A program made the position numbers and the translations under genes. Under the pieces are notes generated by a model. The model saw only the letters and a list, made by a program, of their open reading frames with translations. It ran no database searches and was not told the origin of the DNA. Positions 53,480 through 64,000 of a stretch of DNA of 64,000 bases are shown here, one piece after another; positions within the stretch are counted from its first letter, which is position 1, and every line of letters begins with the position of its first letter. This stretch comes from Afifella marina DSM 2698. GTDB taxonomy: Bacteria > Pseudomonadota > Alphaproteobacteria > Rhizobiales > Afifellaceae. Location of the stretch: assembly GCF_900102695.1 (NCBI RefSeq), contig NZ_FMVW01000008.1, forward strand, positions 1 through 64,000. Reading direction: 5' to 3'.

Positions 53480-54934
53480 ATGGCTCAAGACAGTCCTTTT
53501 CCCAAATATGGTTATCGCGGAAATAACGCCTCAGGTAAACGGCGAAATGCGCGAATGATTTTCTGCAGCCCTTCGTCAGCTGCTCATCGCAGGGATATCT
53601 TTCCTTCCGCTGCGGCGACGGGCGCCTCCGAAACTCGGCGCTGGGGGACCACTTCCGGCCCCCCTAATTCGCCCCATACCAGCCGCCTGGCTGCGCTCTA
53701 CGGCAGATTGCGTCCGTTCTGTCCGAACGTCGTTGTGGGTGCCTTTGCGGCGACCTTGCTGCTCAGCGCCTGCAACCCGTCTGAGGAACAGAAAACAGCG
53801 CCGGCACAGAGCAGTTCTCCGCAAGTGAGCGTGATTGTTCTCCACCCGGGATCGACCACCATCACGGCTGAGCTTCCTGGGCGTGTGGCCGCTTCCCTGG
53901 TCGCGGAAGTACGACCACAGGTTGGCGGTATCATCCGCGCACGTGGCTTCGACGAAGGAAGCGAAGTCAAAGAAGGCGACGTTCTCTATGAGATCGACAG
54001 CGCCTCTTATAAGGCAACCTACGACGTGGCGGCTGCAGCACTCCAGAAAGCCGAAGCGAAGGTCCCAAGCGCAAAGGCCAAGGTCGAGCGCTATGAAGGT
54101 CTCGTGGCCCAGAACGCCGTTTCCAAGCAGGATGTCGACGATGCTCGTTCAGACCTCTTGCAAGCGCAGGCCGATGTCGCATCAGCGAAGGCCGATCTCG
54201 AATCCGCCCGCATCAACCTCGATCATACTAAGGTCAAAGCGCCGATTTCGGGCCGTATCAGCGCCTCGGCGGTCACCGTCGGTGCGCTCGTCACCGCAGA
54301 TCAAGAGACGGCTTTGACGACGATCCGTACGCTCGACCCGATCAATATCGATGTCACGCAATCGAGCACGAACCTCCTCAGATTGAGACGCGCCGTCGAA
54401 GAAGGGCGCATCAAGACCTCGGGCAAGAACGTGGCGGTCAAGCTGAAGCTCGACGATGGCAGCACCTACGCTCAAGACGGAACGCTCGAGTTCATGGAAT
54501 CGGTGATCGACGAGACCACCGGCACTTTCACGGTGCGCGCGGTCTTTCCAAATCCCGATCGATTGCTGCTGCCGGGCATGTATGTGCGCGGCATCCTCGA
54601 AGAAGGCGTGTCGGAGGGAAGTTTTCTTGTCCCGCAGCGCGCCGTCACCCACAACCCGGATGGCGAGGCGGTGGCGTTTTTCGTCGAGGCCGACGGCAAG
54701 GTGGATCAGCGCGTGTTGAGCGTACAGCGCAGCGTCGGCAGCAATTGGCTCGTGGATGGCGGCGTTTCGGACGGCGACCGGCTCATCGTGGAGGGCGCGC
54801 AATCCGTCAAGGATGGTGACAGCGTGCGCGCCACAGAAGTCAGCATCGACGAAGAGACTGGCGAAGTTCAGGCTCTTTCGAAGACGCCCCCCGAAAAAGC
54901 CAGCCTCTCCAACGAACGCGCTCAGAAGGGCTGA
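53480..54934 (+). CDS. RND efflux periplasmic adaptor (AcrA/MexA type lipoprotein)
   Basis: Membrane fusion protein that links an RND pump to an outer membrane channel. The frame is 484 codons from the first ATG, but the lipoprotein signal (VVGAFAATLLLSAC, lipidated Cys about residue 97) lies far inside, so translation probably begins later, for example at a TTG at 53708. Lipoyl halves (RPQVGGIIRARGFDEGSEVKEGD and KAPISGRISASAV) flank a coiled-coil hairpin of about 100 residues. It is nine bases before the pump gene. Confidence 0.88.
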   Translation: MAQDSPFPKYGYRGNNASGKRRNARMIFCSPSSAAHRRDIFPSAAATGASETRRWGTTSGPPNSPHTSRLAALYGRLRPFCPNVVVGAFAATLLLSACNPSEEQKTAPAQSSSPQVSVIVLHPGSTTITAELPGRVAASLVAEVRPQVGGIIRARGFDEGSEVKEGDVLYEIDSASYKATYDVAAAALQKAEAKVPSAKAKVERYEGLVAQNAVSKQDVDDARSDLLQAQADVASAKADLESARINLDHTKVKAPISGRISASAVTVGALVTADQETALTTIRTLDPINIDVTQSSTNLLRLRRAVEEGRIKTSGKNVAVKLKLDDGSTYAQDGTLEFMESVIDETTGTFTVRAVFPNPDRLLLPGMYVRGILEEGVSEGSFLVPQRAVTHNPDGEAVAFFVEADGKVDQRVLSVQRSVGSNWLVDGGVSDGDRLIVEGAQSVKDGDSVRATEVSIDEETGEVQALSKTPPEKASLSNERAQKG

Positions 54935-54943
54935 CCTACACCC

Positions 54944-57900
54944 ATGTCGCGCTTCTTCATCGAACGGCCGGTTTTCGCGGCTGTCATCGCGCTCGTCGTG
55001 ATGCTGGGCGGCCTGCTCGCCCTCACCACCCTGCCCATTTCGCAATATCCGCAGATCTCTCCGACGACGGTGCAGATCCGGGCCAACTATCCCGGCGCCG
55101 ATGCGGAGACGGTCGAGAATTCGGTGACCAAGGTCATCGAGCAGGGCATGACCGGCATCGATTATCTCGACTACATGACGTCGTCGTCGACATCGACCGG
55201 CTCCGCCTCCATCCAGCTCACCTTTACCAATCAAGCGGATCCCGACGTCGCGCAGATGCAGGTGCAGAACAAGCTGCAGCTTGTGGAATCGCAACTGCCC
55301 CAGGCCGTCGTCAACAATGGCGTGACGGTCACCAAGTCGACGCAGAGCTTCTTGATGGTCGTCGGATTTGTGTCGACCGACGGCTCGCAGACGACCACGG
55401 ACCTCGCCGATTACGTTCAATCGACGTTGAACGACCCTTTGAGCCGCCTCGGCGGCGTCGGCTCGACCCGCCTTTTCGGCTCGGGCTACGCCATGCGCGT
55501 CTGGCTCGACCCTGCCAAGCTGCAGAAATACTCGTTGATGCCGAGCGACGTGACGGCGGCAATCCAGGCCCAGAACACGCAGGTGTCCGCCGGCCAGCTC
55601 GGCGCCGAACCGCAGGTCCAGGGACAGGCGCTCAACGTCACCCTCACCGCCAAGAGCCGCCTTCAGACCGTCGAGCAATTCGAGAACATCATCCTGAAGA
55701 GCGCGACCGGCGGATCGATCGTGCGGCTCAACGACGTGGCGCGCGTCGAAATCGGCTCGGAGAGTTACGACACGAGCTCACGCTACAACGGCAAACCCGC
55801 CGCCGGTCTCGCGATCTATCTCGCCACCGGTGCCAACGCCATCTCCACGGCGGCAGAGGTTCGCGATGTGCTCGACGCGAACGCCGGCACGCTGCCGCGG
55901 GGTGTCGAGATCGTCTATCCTTACGACACGACCCCCTTCGTCGAACTCTCCATCGAAGAGGTGGTGAAGACGCTGTTTGAGGCCATCGTCCTCGTCTTCA
56001 TCGTCATGTTCGTCTTCCTGCAGAACATCCGCGCGACACTCATTCCGACGATCGCCGTGCCGGTCGTTCTGCTCGGCACTTTCGCCATGCTCTCCTTCGC
56101 CGGCTATTCCATCAACACCCTCACCATGTTCGCCATGGTGCTGGCCATCGGCCTTCTCGTCGACGACGCCATCGTGGTGGTGGAGAATGTCGAGCGTGTG
56201 ATGGACGAAGAAGGCTTGCCGCCCAAGGAGGCGACGATCAAGTCGATGGGCGAGATCCAGGGCGCGCTGATCGGCATCGCGACGGTGCTGTCCGCCGTTT
56301 TCGTGCCGATGGCGTTCTTCTCCGGCTCGGTCGGCATCATCTATCGCCAGTTTTCCGTGACCATCGTCACCGCGATGATCCTCTCGGTCGCCGTCGCGCT
56401 GATCCTGACCCCGGCCCTGTGCGCGACGCTGCTCAAGCCCGTGAAGGAAGGACACAAGCAGAAAGGCGTCTTCGGCCTCTTCAACCGCTCTTTCGAACGC
56501 TTGACCAACGGGTACCGCTCAGGTGTCAGCGGTATCATCAAGCGTTCGTTTCGCTTCCTTGTCGTCTTCCTCGTCATCGCGGGGGCGACCGGATATCTCT
56601 TCACAAAGCTGCCGAGCTCCTTCCTGCCAGACGAGGATCAGGGCATCCTGATCGCCAGCGTGCAGCTTCCTGCCGGCGCGACCCAGGAGCGAACGTGGCG
56701 CGTGATGCGTCAGGTGCAGGATTACTTCCTCGACGATGAGACGGACAACGTCGCCGGCGTGATGACGGAGGTCGGGTTCGGCTTCGGCGGCCAGGGCCAG
56801 AATGTCGGTCTCGCCTTTATTCGCCTCAGCGATTTCGAGAAACGTACGAGCGAAGCTGCGAGCGCGCAGGCGATCGCCGGACGAGCGATGGGCGCACTGT
56901 CGGGAATCAAGGACGGTCGCGTCTTCGTGCTCAACCCGCCTGCCCTGCCTGGCTTCGGCGCGACGGGCGGATTCGATTTCTATCTGCAGGACCTCAACAA
57001 CGCCGGCCACGAGGCCCTCAAAGGGGCGCGCAACCAGCTGCTCGGGTTGGCGGCACAGAGCCCAGTCCTGAGCGGCACCCGTCCAAATGGCCAGGAAGAC
57101 ACCTCCCAATACCACATCGACATCGATCAGGAGAAAGCGAGCGCCTATTCCCTCGCCCTCTCCGACATCGACAGCACCCTCTCGGTCTCGTGGGGCAGCA
57201 AATACGTCAACGACTTCATCAACAAGGGACGCGTGAAACCCGTCTATGTGCAGGGCGACTCCTCTTTCCGCATGCAGCCGGAAGACATCGAGCAATGGTA
57301 TGTGCGCAATTCGGACGCCAAGATGGTGCCGTTCTCGGCGTTTGCCACCGGGACCTGGACCTATGGCTCGCCGCGCCTTGAGCGCTTCAACGGCCTGCCG
57401 GCTATGGAAATCCAGGGCTCGGCGGGTGCGGGCTACAGCTCCGGCCAGGCGATGGAGAAGGTCGAGGAGTTGATTTCCCAACTCCCCGCAGGCTTCGGAC
57501 ACGAATGGACGGGCTTGTCCTATCAGGAGCGCATCGCCGGCAACCAGGCCGCTTCCCTTTATGCGATATCGGTCCTTGTCGTGTTCCTGGCGCTCGCGGC
57601 GCTTTACGAGAGCTGGACGATCCCGATCGCCGTGATCCTCACCGTGCCGATCGGCATTCTGGGAGCGCTCGTCGCGTCGCTCTATTTCGGCCAATCCAAT
57701 GACGTGTATTTCAAGGTCGGGCTGCTGACGACCATCGGCCTCGCGGCGAAGAACGCCATTCTGATCGTCGAATTCGCGCTGGAGTGGCAGAAACAGGGCA
57801 AAGACCTGGTGGAAGCGACACTCGAAGCGTGTCGGCAGAGATTGCGGCCGATCCTGATGACGTCGCTCGCCTTCATCCTCGGCGTTCTGCCGCTCGCCAT

Positions 57901-58093
57901 TGCCGATGGCGCCGGGTCCGGCAGTCAGAATGCCGTCGGCATCGGCGTCATGGGCGGCATGATCGCTTCGACGACCCTGGGCGTGTTTTTTGCACCTCTC
58001 TTATTCGTTGCGGTGCGTCGTCTGTTCTCCAAGCGACGCAATTCGCAGGCTTCCTCAGCCGACACCATCCCCGCCCCAGCTTCACAGGCTTAG
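54944..58093 (+). CDS. RND (HAE1) multidrug efflux pump, AcrB/MexB type
   Basis: A 1,049-residue inner-membrane proton-driven pump with 12 helices and two large periplasmic loops. It opens [20 protein letters not shown]. The proton-relay Asp pair is in [17 protein letters not shown], and the second-half SFLPDEDQG and the [12 protein letters not shown] segment are canonical. The length matches AcrB. It is co-transcribed with its adaptor and an outer membrane factor. Substrates cannot be predicted. Confidence 0.95.
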   Translation: MSRFFIERPVFAAVIALVVMLGGLLALTTLPISQYPQISPTTVQIRANYPGADAETVENSVTKVIEQGMTGIDYLDYMTSSSTSTGSASIQLTFTNQADPDVAQMQVQNKLQLVESQLPQAVVNNGVTVTKSTQSFLMVVGFVSTDGSQTTTDLADYVQSTLNDPLSRLGGVGSTRLFGSGYAMRVWLDPAKLQKYSLMPSDVTAAIQAQNTQVSAGQLGAEPQVQGQALNVTLTAKSRLQTVEQFENIILKSATGGSIVRLNDVARVEIGSESYDTSSRYNGKPAAGLAIYLATGANAISTAAEVRDVLDANAGTLPRGVEIVYPYDTTPFVELSIEEVVKTLFEAIVLVFIVMFVFLQNIRATLIPTIAVPVVLLGTFAMLSFAGYSINTLTMFAMVLAIGLLVDDAIVVVENVERVMDEEGLPPKEATIKSMGEIQGALIGIATVLSAVFVPMAFFSGSVGIIYRQFSVTIVTAMILSVAVALILTPALCATLLKPVKEGHKQKGVFGLFNRSFERLTNGYRSGVSGIIKRSFRFLVVFLVIAGATGYLFTKLPSSFLPDEDQGILIASVQLPAGATQERTWRVMRQVQDYFLDDETDNVAGVMTEVGFGFGGQGQNVGLAFIRLSDFEKRTSEAASAQAIAGRAMGALSGIKDGRVFVLNPPALPGFGATGGFDFYLQDLNNAGHEALKGARNQLLGLAAQSPVLSGTRPNGQEDTSQYHIDIDQEKASAYSLALSDIDSTLSVSWGSKYVNDFINKGRVKPVYVQGDSSFRMQPEDIEQWYVRNSDAKMVPFSAFATGTWTYGSPRLERFNGLPAMEIQGSAGAGYSSGQAMEKVEELISQLPAGFGHEWTGLSYQERIAGNQAASLYAISVLVVFLALAALYESWTIPIAVILTVPIGILGALVASLYFGQSNDVYFKVGLLTTIGLAAKNAILIVEFALEWQKQGKDLVEATLEACRQRLRPILMTSLAFILGVLPLAIADGAGSGSQNAVGIGVMGGMIASTTLGVFFAPLLFVAVRRLFSKRRNSQASSADTIPAPASQA

Positions 58094-58120
58094 GCGGACA
58101 AGAAAGACCGATCGCCAGGC

Positions 58121-59632
58121 ATGACAAAGATGATCGCTCACCCCATCGCGACACGGACTTCGTACCGTCGAGGCAGACGTACCACCGCGGCCATGCTTCT
58201 GACCCTGCCGTGGCTCGCCGGCTGCATGGTGGGGCCGGACTATCAGAAGCCTCTGATGGCACTCCCCGCCAGCTGGAGCCAAAACGGCGCCACGCAACCG
58301 AATCGCCCGCCGGAACTTGCGCAATGGTGGAGCCGTCTCAACGATCCTTTGCTCGATTCCCTCATCGACGAAGCCGTCGCAGGCAATCTCGATGTCGCCT
58401 CGGCGAAGGCGCGGATCCGCGAGGCGCGGGCAAGCTACCGCCAGAGCACCGGCGCGCTCCTCCCCTCCACCGATGGATCCGGCTCCAGCCAACGTTCCAA
58501 AAGCGGAGGCGCAAGCACGGGGGGCTCGAACACAGCATGGGGCTATAAGGCCGGCTTCGATGCGACCTGGGAGCTCGATCTCTTCGGCGGCAATCGCCGT
58601 ACGGCGGAAGCCGCCCGCTACGGCGTCGACGTCGCAGAAGAAGACCTGCGCAACACGCTTTTGACATTGATCGGCGATGTCGCATCCAACTACGTCAATC
58701 TGCGCGGCTACCAGGCACGAATCGCGCTTGCCCAGCGCACTGCATCGTCGCAGCGCGAGACCGCGGACATCACCCGCAACAAGTTCGAAGCGGGCGCGGC
58801 TTCCTCCCTTGATGTGGCCAATGCCACGGGTCAGGCGGCCAGCACGGAGGCGACGATTCCATCGCTGCGCACCTCCTACGCCGAAGCGCTGCACCGGCTC
58901 GGCGTCTTGACCGGTCAGGCACCGAGCGCACTTGAGACCAGGCTCAAGAAGAGCAAGCCTATTCCGCGGCCGAAGCTGCCGATCCCGACAGGCATTCCGG
59001 CGGAAATTCTGAACACGCGCCCCGATGTGCGCATGGCTGAACGGCAGCTCGCCCAATACACGGCGCGAGTCGGGGCGGCCGAGGCCGATCGATTCCCGAG
59101 CGTCAGTCTCCTCGGCAACATCGCCACGTCTGGCGCTCAGATCGGCGATCTTGCAGATCATTCCTCGATCGCCTGGTCGTTCGGTCCCAGCCTCAGTGTT
59201 CCGCTTTTCCATGGCGGCCAGCTTGCCGCTGCGGCGGATGTCGCACGGGCTCAGCGTGACCAGTATTTCATTGCGTACAAATCGTCCGTGCTCAACGCGC
59301 TGGAGGAAGTTGAAAACGCCATCGTCGGGCTCTCCCAGGAACGCATCCGCTACGGCAAGCTTGCCACATCCACACAGGCATACCGGCAGGCGGCCGACCT
59401 TGCCCGAACGCTCTATAAGAGCGGTTCATCGAGCTTCCTCGACGTGCTCGACGCGGAGCGCTCTCTTTACTCCGCCGAGGATGCGTTGCTCGCGAGCCGC
59501 GTGGAAATCACGCAGGATTATATCGCCCTGCAAAAGGCGCTGGGTGGCGGCTGGGACGGACGGGTGCGGATCGACGAGCCAGAGATCGTCGACCGGCCGA
59601 AGACCAGGCCGGTCGTCTTCGTGCAGCATTAG
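58121..59632 (+). CDS. Outer membrane efflux lipoprotein (NodT/OprM family)
   Basis: TolC-like outer membrane channel of 503 residues. The signal sequence ends in a lipobox (LPWLAGC, Cys about residue 35), followed by MVGPDYQKP, the NodT-family hallmark. Two OEP repeats are visible (LNDPLLDSLIDEAVAGNLDV and the second beginning near EILNTRPDVRMAERQL). It lies between the RND pump and macA, so it can serve both exporters. Confidence 0.93.
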   Translation: MTKMIAHPIATRTSYRRGRRTTAAMLLTLPWLAGCMVGPDYQKPLMALPASWSQNGATQPNRPPELAQWWSRLNDPLLDSLIDEAVAGNLDVASAKARIREARASYRQSTGALLPSTDGSGSSQRSKSGGASTGGSNTAWGYKAGFDATWELDLFGGNRRTAEAARYGVDVAEEDLRNTLLTLIGDVASNYVNLRGYQARIALAQRTASSQRETADITRNKFEAGAASSLDVANATGQAASTEATIPSLRTSYAEALHRLGVLTGQAPSALETRLKKSKPIPRPKLPIPTGIPAEILNTRPDVRMAERQLAQYTARVGAAEADRFPSVSLLGNIATSGAQIGDLADHSSIAWSFGPSLSVPLFHGGQLAAAADVARAQRDQYFIAYKSSVLNALEEVENAIVGLSQERIRYGKLATSTQAYRQAADLARTLYKSGSSSFLDVLDAERSLYSAEDALLASRVEITQDYIALQKALGGGWDGRVRIDEPEIVDRPKTRPVVFVQH

Positions 59633-59653
59633 AGCACAAAGATCAGCAACGTG

Positions 59654-60868
59654 ATGGCGGCCCGCAAGCGCAAGCGCTCCAAGCTCATCTGGCTCCTTGT
59701 CGCCCTCCTCCTGATCGGTGGAGCGGGCTACTGGGTGAAGGACAATTATTTCACCGAAGAGCCGCCTGAGATCATGACGTCGCCGGTCACCCGCGGCGAC
59801 ATCGAGAAGACGGTCCTCGCCACGGGCATTCTCAAGCCGGCGAAACTGGTCGCCGTGGGCGCGCAGGTTTCGGGCCGCGTCACATCTCTCGACGTCGGCG
59901 TGGGCGACAGCGTCAAGGAAGGCGATCTCATCGCAGAGATCGATTCCGAAACGCAGGAGAACGATCTGCGCACCGCAGAGGCGTCGCTTGCCAACGTTCG
60001 CGCTCAAAAGGAGGAGAAGCAGGCGACGCTCGTTCAGGCCGAGCAGGCTCTCGCGCGGCAGACGCGCATGATCAACCAGAATGCGGTTTCCCGTGCCGAT
60101 TACGAAGAAGCGGAAGCAACCGTAAAAGTGACCAAAGCGCAGATCTCTGCGCTCGACGCCCAGATCGCCGAGGCAGAGGTGGCCGTCGAAACGGCGAAGG
60201 TCGACCTCGGCTATACGAAAATCACCGCTCCGATGGACGGGACGGTGCTTTGGGTGGTGACGCAGGAGGGCCAGACGGTGAATGCCATCCAGTCGGCCCC
60301 GACGATCGTCATTCTCGGACAGCTCGACACGATGACCGTGCGCGCGGAAATCTCCGAAGTCGATGTCGTAGACGTCAAACCCGGCCAGCCCGTCTATTTC
60401 ACTGTGCTCGGAAATCCCGACCGTCGCTACGAATCGACCCTCTCGTTCATCGAGCCCGCACCGGAATCGATCACCAGCGACAGCATGGTGGCCTCATCGT
60501 CCTCGAGCTCGAGTTCCGCCTCCGAGAAGGCGATCTATTACAACGGCATCTTCGAGGTGCCGAACCAGGATCGCGAACTGCGCACCTACATGACGGCGGA
60601 AGTCCACATCGTGCTCGGCCAAGCCCATGATGTCTTGACCTTGCCTTCGGCCGCACTCGGCAGCAAAGACGCCGACGGGAAATACTCCGTCAATGTGCTG
60701 GAGCCAGACGGCAACGTCGCCGAGCGCAAGGTGGAGATCGGCCTCAACGACAAAATCCGGGCGGAGGTTGTCTCCGGTCTTTCGGAAGGCGATCGTGTCG
60801 TCATGGGTCAGCCGGGCAGCTCCGAAAGCGGTCGACGGCGCGGGCGCCGGGGACCGATGGGGTTCTAG
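59654..60868 (+). CDS. macA: MacA-type periplasmic adaptor
   Basis: Adaptor that couples the MacB ABC transporter to an outer membrane channel. About 404 residues from the ATG at 59654; a GTG one codon earlier is possible. One N-terminal membrane anchor (LIWLLVALLLIGGAGYWV), lipoyl halves (GAQVSGRVTSLDVGVGDSVKEGD and ITAPMDGTVLW), a coiled coil, and an unusual run of eight Ser in the distal domain. It ends three bases before macB. Confidence 0.92.
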   Translation: MAARKRKRSKLIWLLVALLLIGGAGYWVKDNYFTEEPPEIMTSPVTRGDIEKTVLATGILKPAKLVAVGAQVSGRVTSLDVGVGDSVKEGDLIAEIDSETQENDLRTAEASLANVRAQKEEKQATLVQAEQALARQTRMINQNAVSRADYEEAEATVKVTKAQISALDAQIAEAEVAVETAKVDLGYTKITAPMDGTVLWVVTQEGQTVNAIQSAPTIVILGQLDTMTVRAEISEVDVVDVKPGQPVYFTVLGNPDRRYESTLSFIEPAPESITSDSMVASSSSSSSSASEKAIYYNGIFEVPNQDRELRTYMTAEVHIVLGQAHDVLTLPSAALGSKDADGKYSVNVLEPDGNVAERKVEIGLNDKIRAEVVSGLSEGDRVVMGQPGSSESGRRRGRRGPMGF

Positions 60869-60871
60869 GCG

Positions 60872-62827
60872 TTGGCCACACCTCTCATCACGCTCGAAAA
60901 GCTCCGTCGGGAATTCCCCGCGGGAGAGGACACGATCGCCGTCCTCAAGGATATCGACCTCACGATCGACGCCGGAGAAATGGTTGCGATCGTCGGCGCA
61001 TCCGGCTCCGGAAAATCGACGCTGATGAATATTCTCGGCTGTCTCGACCGTGCGACATCCGGAAGTTACAGGATTTCCGCGCAGGAGACGTCGGCGCTCG
61101 AACCCGACCAGCTCGCAGCGCTTCGGCGCGAGCATTTCGGCTTCATCTTCCAGCGCTATCATCTGCTTTCGGAACTGACGGCCCTCGGTAACGTCGAAAT
61201 CCCGGCGATCTACGCCGGTCAGCCGCCGGCAGATCGCGAAGAGCGGGCCGAAGAGCTTTTGGCGCGGCTTGGCATGGCGGACCGGCTGGAGCACCGGCCC
61301 GGCCAGCTCTCAGGAGGCCAGCAGCAGCGCGTCTCCATCGCCCGCGCGCTGATGAACGGCGCGCAGGTGATCCTCGCCGACGAGCCGACCGGAGCCCTCG
61401 ATAAGCATTCCGGCGAAGAGGTCCTGAAAATCCTCGAAGAGCTCAACCGTGAAGGCAAGACCGTCATTCTGGTGACGCACGACATGAACGTCGCGGCGCG
61501 CGCCGAGCGGATCATCGAAATCAGCGATGGCGAGATCATTTCCGACACCCGCAGCACGAAGGCGGACGGACAGAAGATTGCCGGAGAGATCGCTCAGGAC
61601 CAGCGGCGCGGGCGTGTGCGCGCCGCGGTCGACCGTTTCGGTGAAGCGTTTCGGATGGCCCTCCTCTCCATGCGCGCGCACAAGCTCAGAACCTTCCTGA
61701 CGATGCTCGGCATCATTATCGGCATCGCGTCCGTCGTCTGTGTCGTGGCGCTCGGCGCAGGATCGCGGCAGCAGGTCCTCTCCCAGATCTCCAGCCTCGG
61801 CACCAACACGCTGGAGGTCTTTCCCGGCAAGGACTTCGGCGACGTGCGCTCGGGCAAGATCACGACGCTCGTCGTCTCCGACGCGGATGCCCTCGCCGGC
61901 CAACCCTATGTGGCTGCTGTCACGCCGACGGTCTCCACAAGCGCCAACGTGCGCTTCGGCTCGACAGAAGCGAGCGCGCTCGTCAACGGCGTCGGCGCTC
62001 AGTATTTCGAGGCCCGGGGCACGACGCTCGCCGCCGGCAGCTTCTTCAATCAGGAGAGCGTGAGGCGGCTGGAGAAGGACGTCGTCATCGACGACAATAC
62101 GCGGCAATCCCTCTTCGCTGACTTCGACGGCAGTCCTGTCGGCCAGGTCATCCTGGTCGGCAAGGTGCCCTGTCGCATCGTCGGGGTTGCAGGCGCTCAA
62201 CAAAGCGGTTTCGGCGCCAGCAGCAACCTCAACCTCTATCTGCCTTATACGACGGTGCAGGCGCGTTTCCTGGGCGACCAGTCGCTCAGGAGCATCACAG
62301 TGCGCGTCGCCGACGATACGTCCACCGATACCGCCGAACAGGCCGTGACGGAGCTCCTCACCCGGCGTCACGGATCGAAGGATTTCTTCATTCTCAATAC
62401 GGACGACATCCGTCAGACGATCACCGCCACGACGGAGACCTTGACCGTCCTGATCGCCTCCATCGCCCTCATTTCGCTGATCGTGGGCGGCATCGGCGTC
62501 ATGAACATCATGCTCGTTTCAGTGTCTGAGCGCATCAACGAGATCGGCGTACGTATGGCTGTCGGTGCCCGCCAGAGTGACATCCTGCAGCAATTCCTGA
62601 TCGAGGGCGTGCTCGTCTGCCTGATCGGCGGCGTGCTCGGCATCGCCTTGGCGCTCGGCTTCGGCGCCCTTTTCGATGCGCTCGGATCGAGCTTCAAGCT
62701 CATCTACTCGCCCGTCTCGATCGTCGCGGCGTTTCTCTGCTCAAGCCTCATCGGCATCGTCTTCGGCTATCTGCCGGCACGCAATGCCTCCAGGCTCGAT
62801 CCGGTCGCCGCACTCGCCCGGGATTGA
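60872..62827 (+). CDS. macB: MacB-type ABC exporter (ATPase fused to membrane domain)
   Basis: Homodimeric ABC transporter of 651 residues. The N-terminal ATPase has Walker A ([15 protein letters not shown]), signature [15 protein letters not shown] and Walker B ([12 protein letters not shown]). The C-terminal half has four helices and a large periplasmic MacB domain (helices start near [17 protein letters not shown]). The start is a TTG. It may export macrolides, lipoproteins or peptides in other species; the substrate here is unknown. Confidence 0.94.
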   Translation: MATPLITLEKLRREFPAGEDTIAVLKDIDLTIDAGEMVAIVGASGSGKSTLMNILGCLDRATSGSYRISAQETSALEPDQLAALRREHFGFIFQRYHLLSELTALGNVEIPAIYAGQPPADREERAEELLARLGMADRLEHRPGQLSGGQQQRVSIARALMNGAQVILADEPTGALDKHSGEEVLKILEELNREGKTVILVTHDMNVAARAERIIEISDGEIISDTRSTKADGQKIAGEIAQDQRRGRVRAAVDRFGEAFRMALLSMRAHKLRTFLTMLGIIIGIASVVCVVALGAGSRQQVLSQISSLGTNTLEVFPGKDFGDVRSGKITTLVVSDADALAGQPYVAAVTPTVSTSANVRFGSTEASALVNGVGAQYFEARGTTLAAGSFFNQESVRRLEKDVVIDDNTRQSLFADFDGSPVGQVILVGKVPCRIVGVAGAQQSGFGASSNLNLYLPYTTVQARFLGDQSLRSITVRVADDTSTDTAEQAVTELLTRRHGSKDFFILNTDDIRQTITATTETLTVLIASIALISLIVGGIGVMNIMLVSVSERINEIGVRMAVGARQSDILQQFLIEGVLVCLIGGVLGIALALGFGALFDALGSSFKLIYSPVSIVAAFLCSSLIGIVFGYLPARNASRLDPVAALARD

Positions 62828-62875
62828 CGCCGACCACGGCAAACCGCGCCGGCGACAATCAGAAGCAAGATCCAA

Positions 62876-63805
62876 TTACGCCGCAAAGGCCGGGTCGAGG
62901 ACCGTCCGCAGAACCTTCTTGTCCAAAGATTCGTAGCCGAAATAGTTGATGATGTCGTAGAGCTCGGCCCGGCTCTGCATGTCCTTCACCGTGCCGGCCG
63001 CGGTGCCCGTGGTCTTCAGTTCGGTGAAGAATTTCTCCATCGCATGCGCACAGATGCGCAGGCTCGAAACCGGCCAGATCGCCATCGCATAGCCCATCTC
63101 GGAAAACTCCCCGGCCGACGTCTGCGGCGTGCGGCCGAACTCCGTCATATTGGCAAGGAGCGGCACCTTGATGGCCGAAGCGAACTGGCGGAACTGTTCT
63201 TCGCCTTCGAGCGCCTCGGGGAAAATCGCATCGGCACCCGCCTCGATATAAAGGCGTGCACGCTCGATCGCGGCCTCGACGCCTTCGCTTGCGGCCGCGT
63301 CGGTGCGGGCAATGATCTTGAGGTCGCGCCGCGCGCGGGCGGCGGCGGCCACCTTCTGCGCCATATCCTCGGCGGAAACGAGCTGCTTGCCGTTCAGATG
63401 GCCGCATTTCTTCGGCATCACCTGGTCTTCGAGCTGGACGGCCGCCACACCCACATCCTCAAGCTCGCGAATGAGGCGCATGGCGTTCAAAGCCTCACCA
63501 TAGCCCGTGTCGCCGTCGACGATGAGGGGAAGCCTCGTCACGCGGATGATTGCACGCGCCCGCCCAACAAGCTCTTCCATGGTGAGGAGGCCGAGATCCG
63601 GCAGGCCGAGAGACGCTGTAAGGGCCGCGCCGGACAGATACAGCGCTTCGAAACCCGCCTTGCGTGCGACAAGCGCGGCCATCGGGTCATGGGCACCCGC
63701 AATCTGCAGGAATTCGCCGGAGGCCCATTTTTCGGCAAGCGATGCGCCAAGGCCGCGCGGAAGCGGCTCTTCCAACCATACGGGTTTGTTCGGTGTCTCG
63801 TTCAT
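62876..63805 (-). CDS. Methylisocitrate/oxaloacetate-type lyase (PrpB/PEP mutase family)
   Basis: A TIM-barrel lyase of 309 residues of the isocitrate lyase/PEP mutase superfamily. The active-site motif is MPKKCGHLNGKQL, with LIVDGDTGYG and QLEDQ for metal binding. The family includes PrpB (methylisocitrate lyase) and 2,3-dimethylmalate lyase; a PrpF-like gene directly upstream favours a C4/C5 dicarboxylate pathway of this type. The ATG at 63805 has AAGGAG five bases upstream. Confidence 0.85.
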   Translation of the reverse strand: MNETPNKPVWLEEPLPRGLGASLAEKWASGEFLQIAGAHDPMAALVARKAGFEALYLSGAALTASLGLPDLGLLTMEELVGRARAIIRVTRLPLIVDGDTGYGEALNAMRLIRELEDVGVAAVQLEDQVMPKKCGHLNGKQLVSAEDMAQKVAAAARARRDLKIIARTDAAASEGVEAAIERARLYIEAGADAIFPEALEGEEQFRQFASAIKVPLLANMTEFGRTPQTSAGEFSEMGYAMAIWPVSSLRICAHAMEKFFTELKTTGTAAGTVKDMQSRAELYDIINYFGYESLDKKVLRTVLDPAFAA

Positions 63806-63838
63806 GGGCACTCCTTGATTGTTGTCCGCTTGGGGAAT

Positions 63839-64000
63839 TCACGATGGGTTGGGGATGCAGACCGCGCCTTCCATGAGGCGGCGCTGAGTCCGAAGGACGT
63901 GTGCGGCTTCGATAACCGGGGCGCCGGCATTGTCGCCGTTCACTTTCACGCCGACGGTCACGATGCCGCTCGGCGTGCCGAGCCGAAGCCGGCTCACATC
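63839..64000 (-). CDS. PrpF-family isomerase, C-terminal part (runs off the window)
   Basis: The last 53 codons of a protein that enters from the right edge and stops at 63839. The segment LRLGTPSGIVTVGVKVNG and a C-terminal LRTQRRLMEGAVCIP fit the C-terminus of PrpF-type aconitate/methylaconitate isomerases. Assignment rests on this short stretch and its position 33 bases upstream of the PrpB-like gene. Confidence 0.65.
   Translation of the reverse strand, partial: DVSRLRLGTPSGIVTVGVKVNGDNAGAPVIEAAHVLRTQRRLMEGAVCIPNPS

Overview
The window is most of a photosynthesis gene cluster (PGC) from a GC-rich purple alphaproteobacterium. The gene content (LH1 and RC genes with a tetraheme cytochrome, spirilloxanthin-type carotenoid genes, ALA synthase, AerR-PpsR, aerobic cyclase AcsF) and the gene order resemble Rhizobiales phototrophs of the Rhodobium/Afifella/Rhodopseudomonas type. 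This placement is inferred from gene content, not from a phylogeny. No LH2 (puc) genes and no anaerobic cyclase gene bchE are present here.

Layout. 1-305: the N-terminal part of an IS1182-type transposase at the left edge. 411-1463: argC. 1540-5343 (minus): a small membrane protein, then bchP, a PucC-family transporter (bch2) and bchG. 5519-6526 (plus): a degenerate alpha/beta hydrolase. 6575-8960 (minus): the regulators ppsR and aerR/ppaA. 9223-24803 (plus): one tightly packed superoperon, bchFNBHLM-lhaA-puhABC-small ORF-acsF-puhE-hemA, closed by a strong terminator. 24859-25685: about 0.8 kb with no convincing gene, between two converging superoperons. 35017 down to 25755 (minus): bchCXYZ-(pufQ-like)-pufBALMC, closed by its own terminator. 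37168-35111 (minus): crtE and crtF. 37279-39683 (plus): crtD and crtC. 39741-46579 (minus): bchI-bchD-bchO-crtI-crtB followed by two very small membrane-protein genes. 46799-47758: ispH, divergent from a GAF-PAS-GGDEF-EAL protein. From 50230 the window leaves photosynthesis: a glutarate-type CoA-transferase with glutaryl-CoA dehydrogenase, a TetR regulator, a five-gene exporter operon (RND adaptor, RND pump, outer membrane factor, MacA, MacB), and a PrpB-like lyase with a PrpF-like protein.

How the genes work together. HemA makes ALA. BchI/D/H insert Mg, BchM methylates and AcsF closes ring E. BchLNB and BchXYZ reduce rings D and B. BchF and BchC finish the bacteriochlorin, and BchG and BchP attach and reduce the tail. 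IspH and CrtE supply isoprenoids; CrtB, I, C, D and F build carotenoid. Puf and Puh proteins form the LH1-RC core, with LhaA, PuhB, PuhC and PuhE as assembly factors. Sites resembling the PpsR/CrtJ operator (TGT-N12-ACA) lie before bchG, bchF, bchC, crtE/crtD, crtI and ispH, so the locally encoded PpsR-AerR pair probably controls the cluster and its isoprenoid supply.

The most unusual features are a 111-residue Pro/Gln/Ala- and Met/Gln-rich tail on the tetraheme cytochrome PufC, an alpha/beta hydrolase apparently lacking its catalytic His, a PpsR-type site upstream of ispH, two 36- and 52-codon membrane ORFs between crtC and crtB, and an RND/MacAB hybrid exporter operon.
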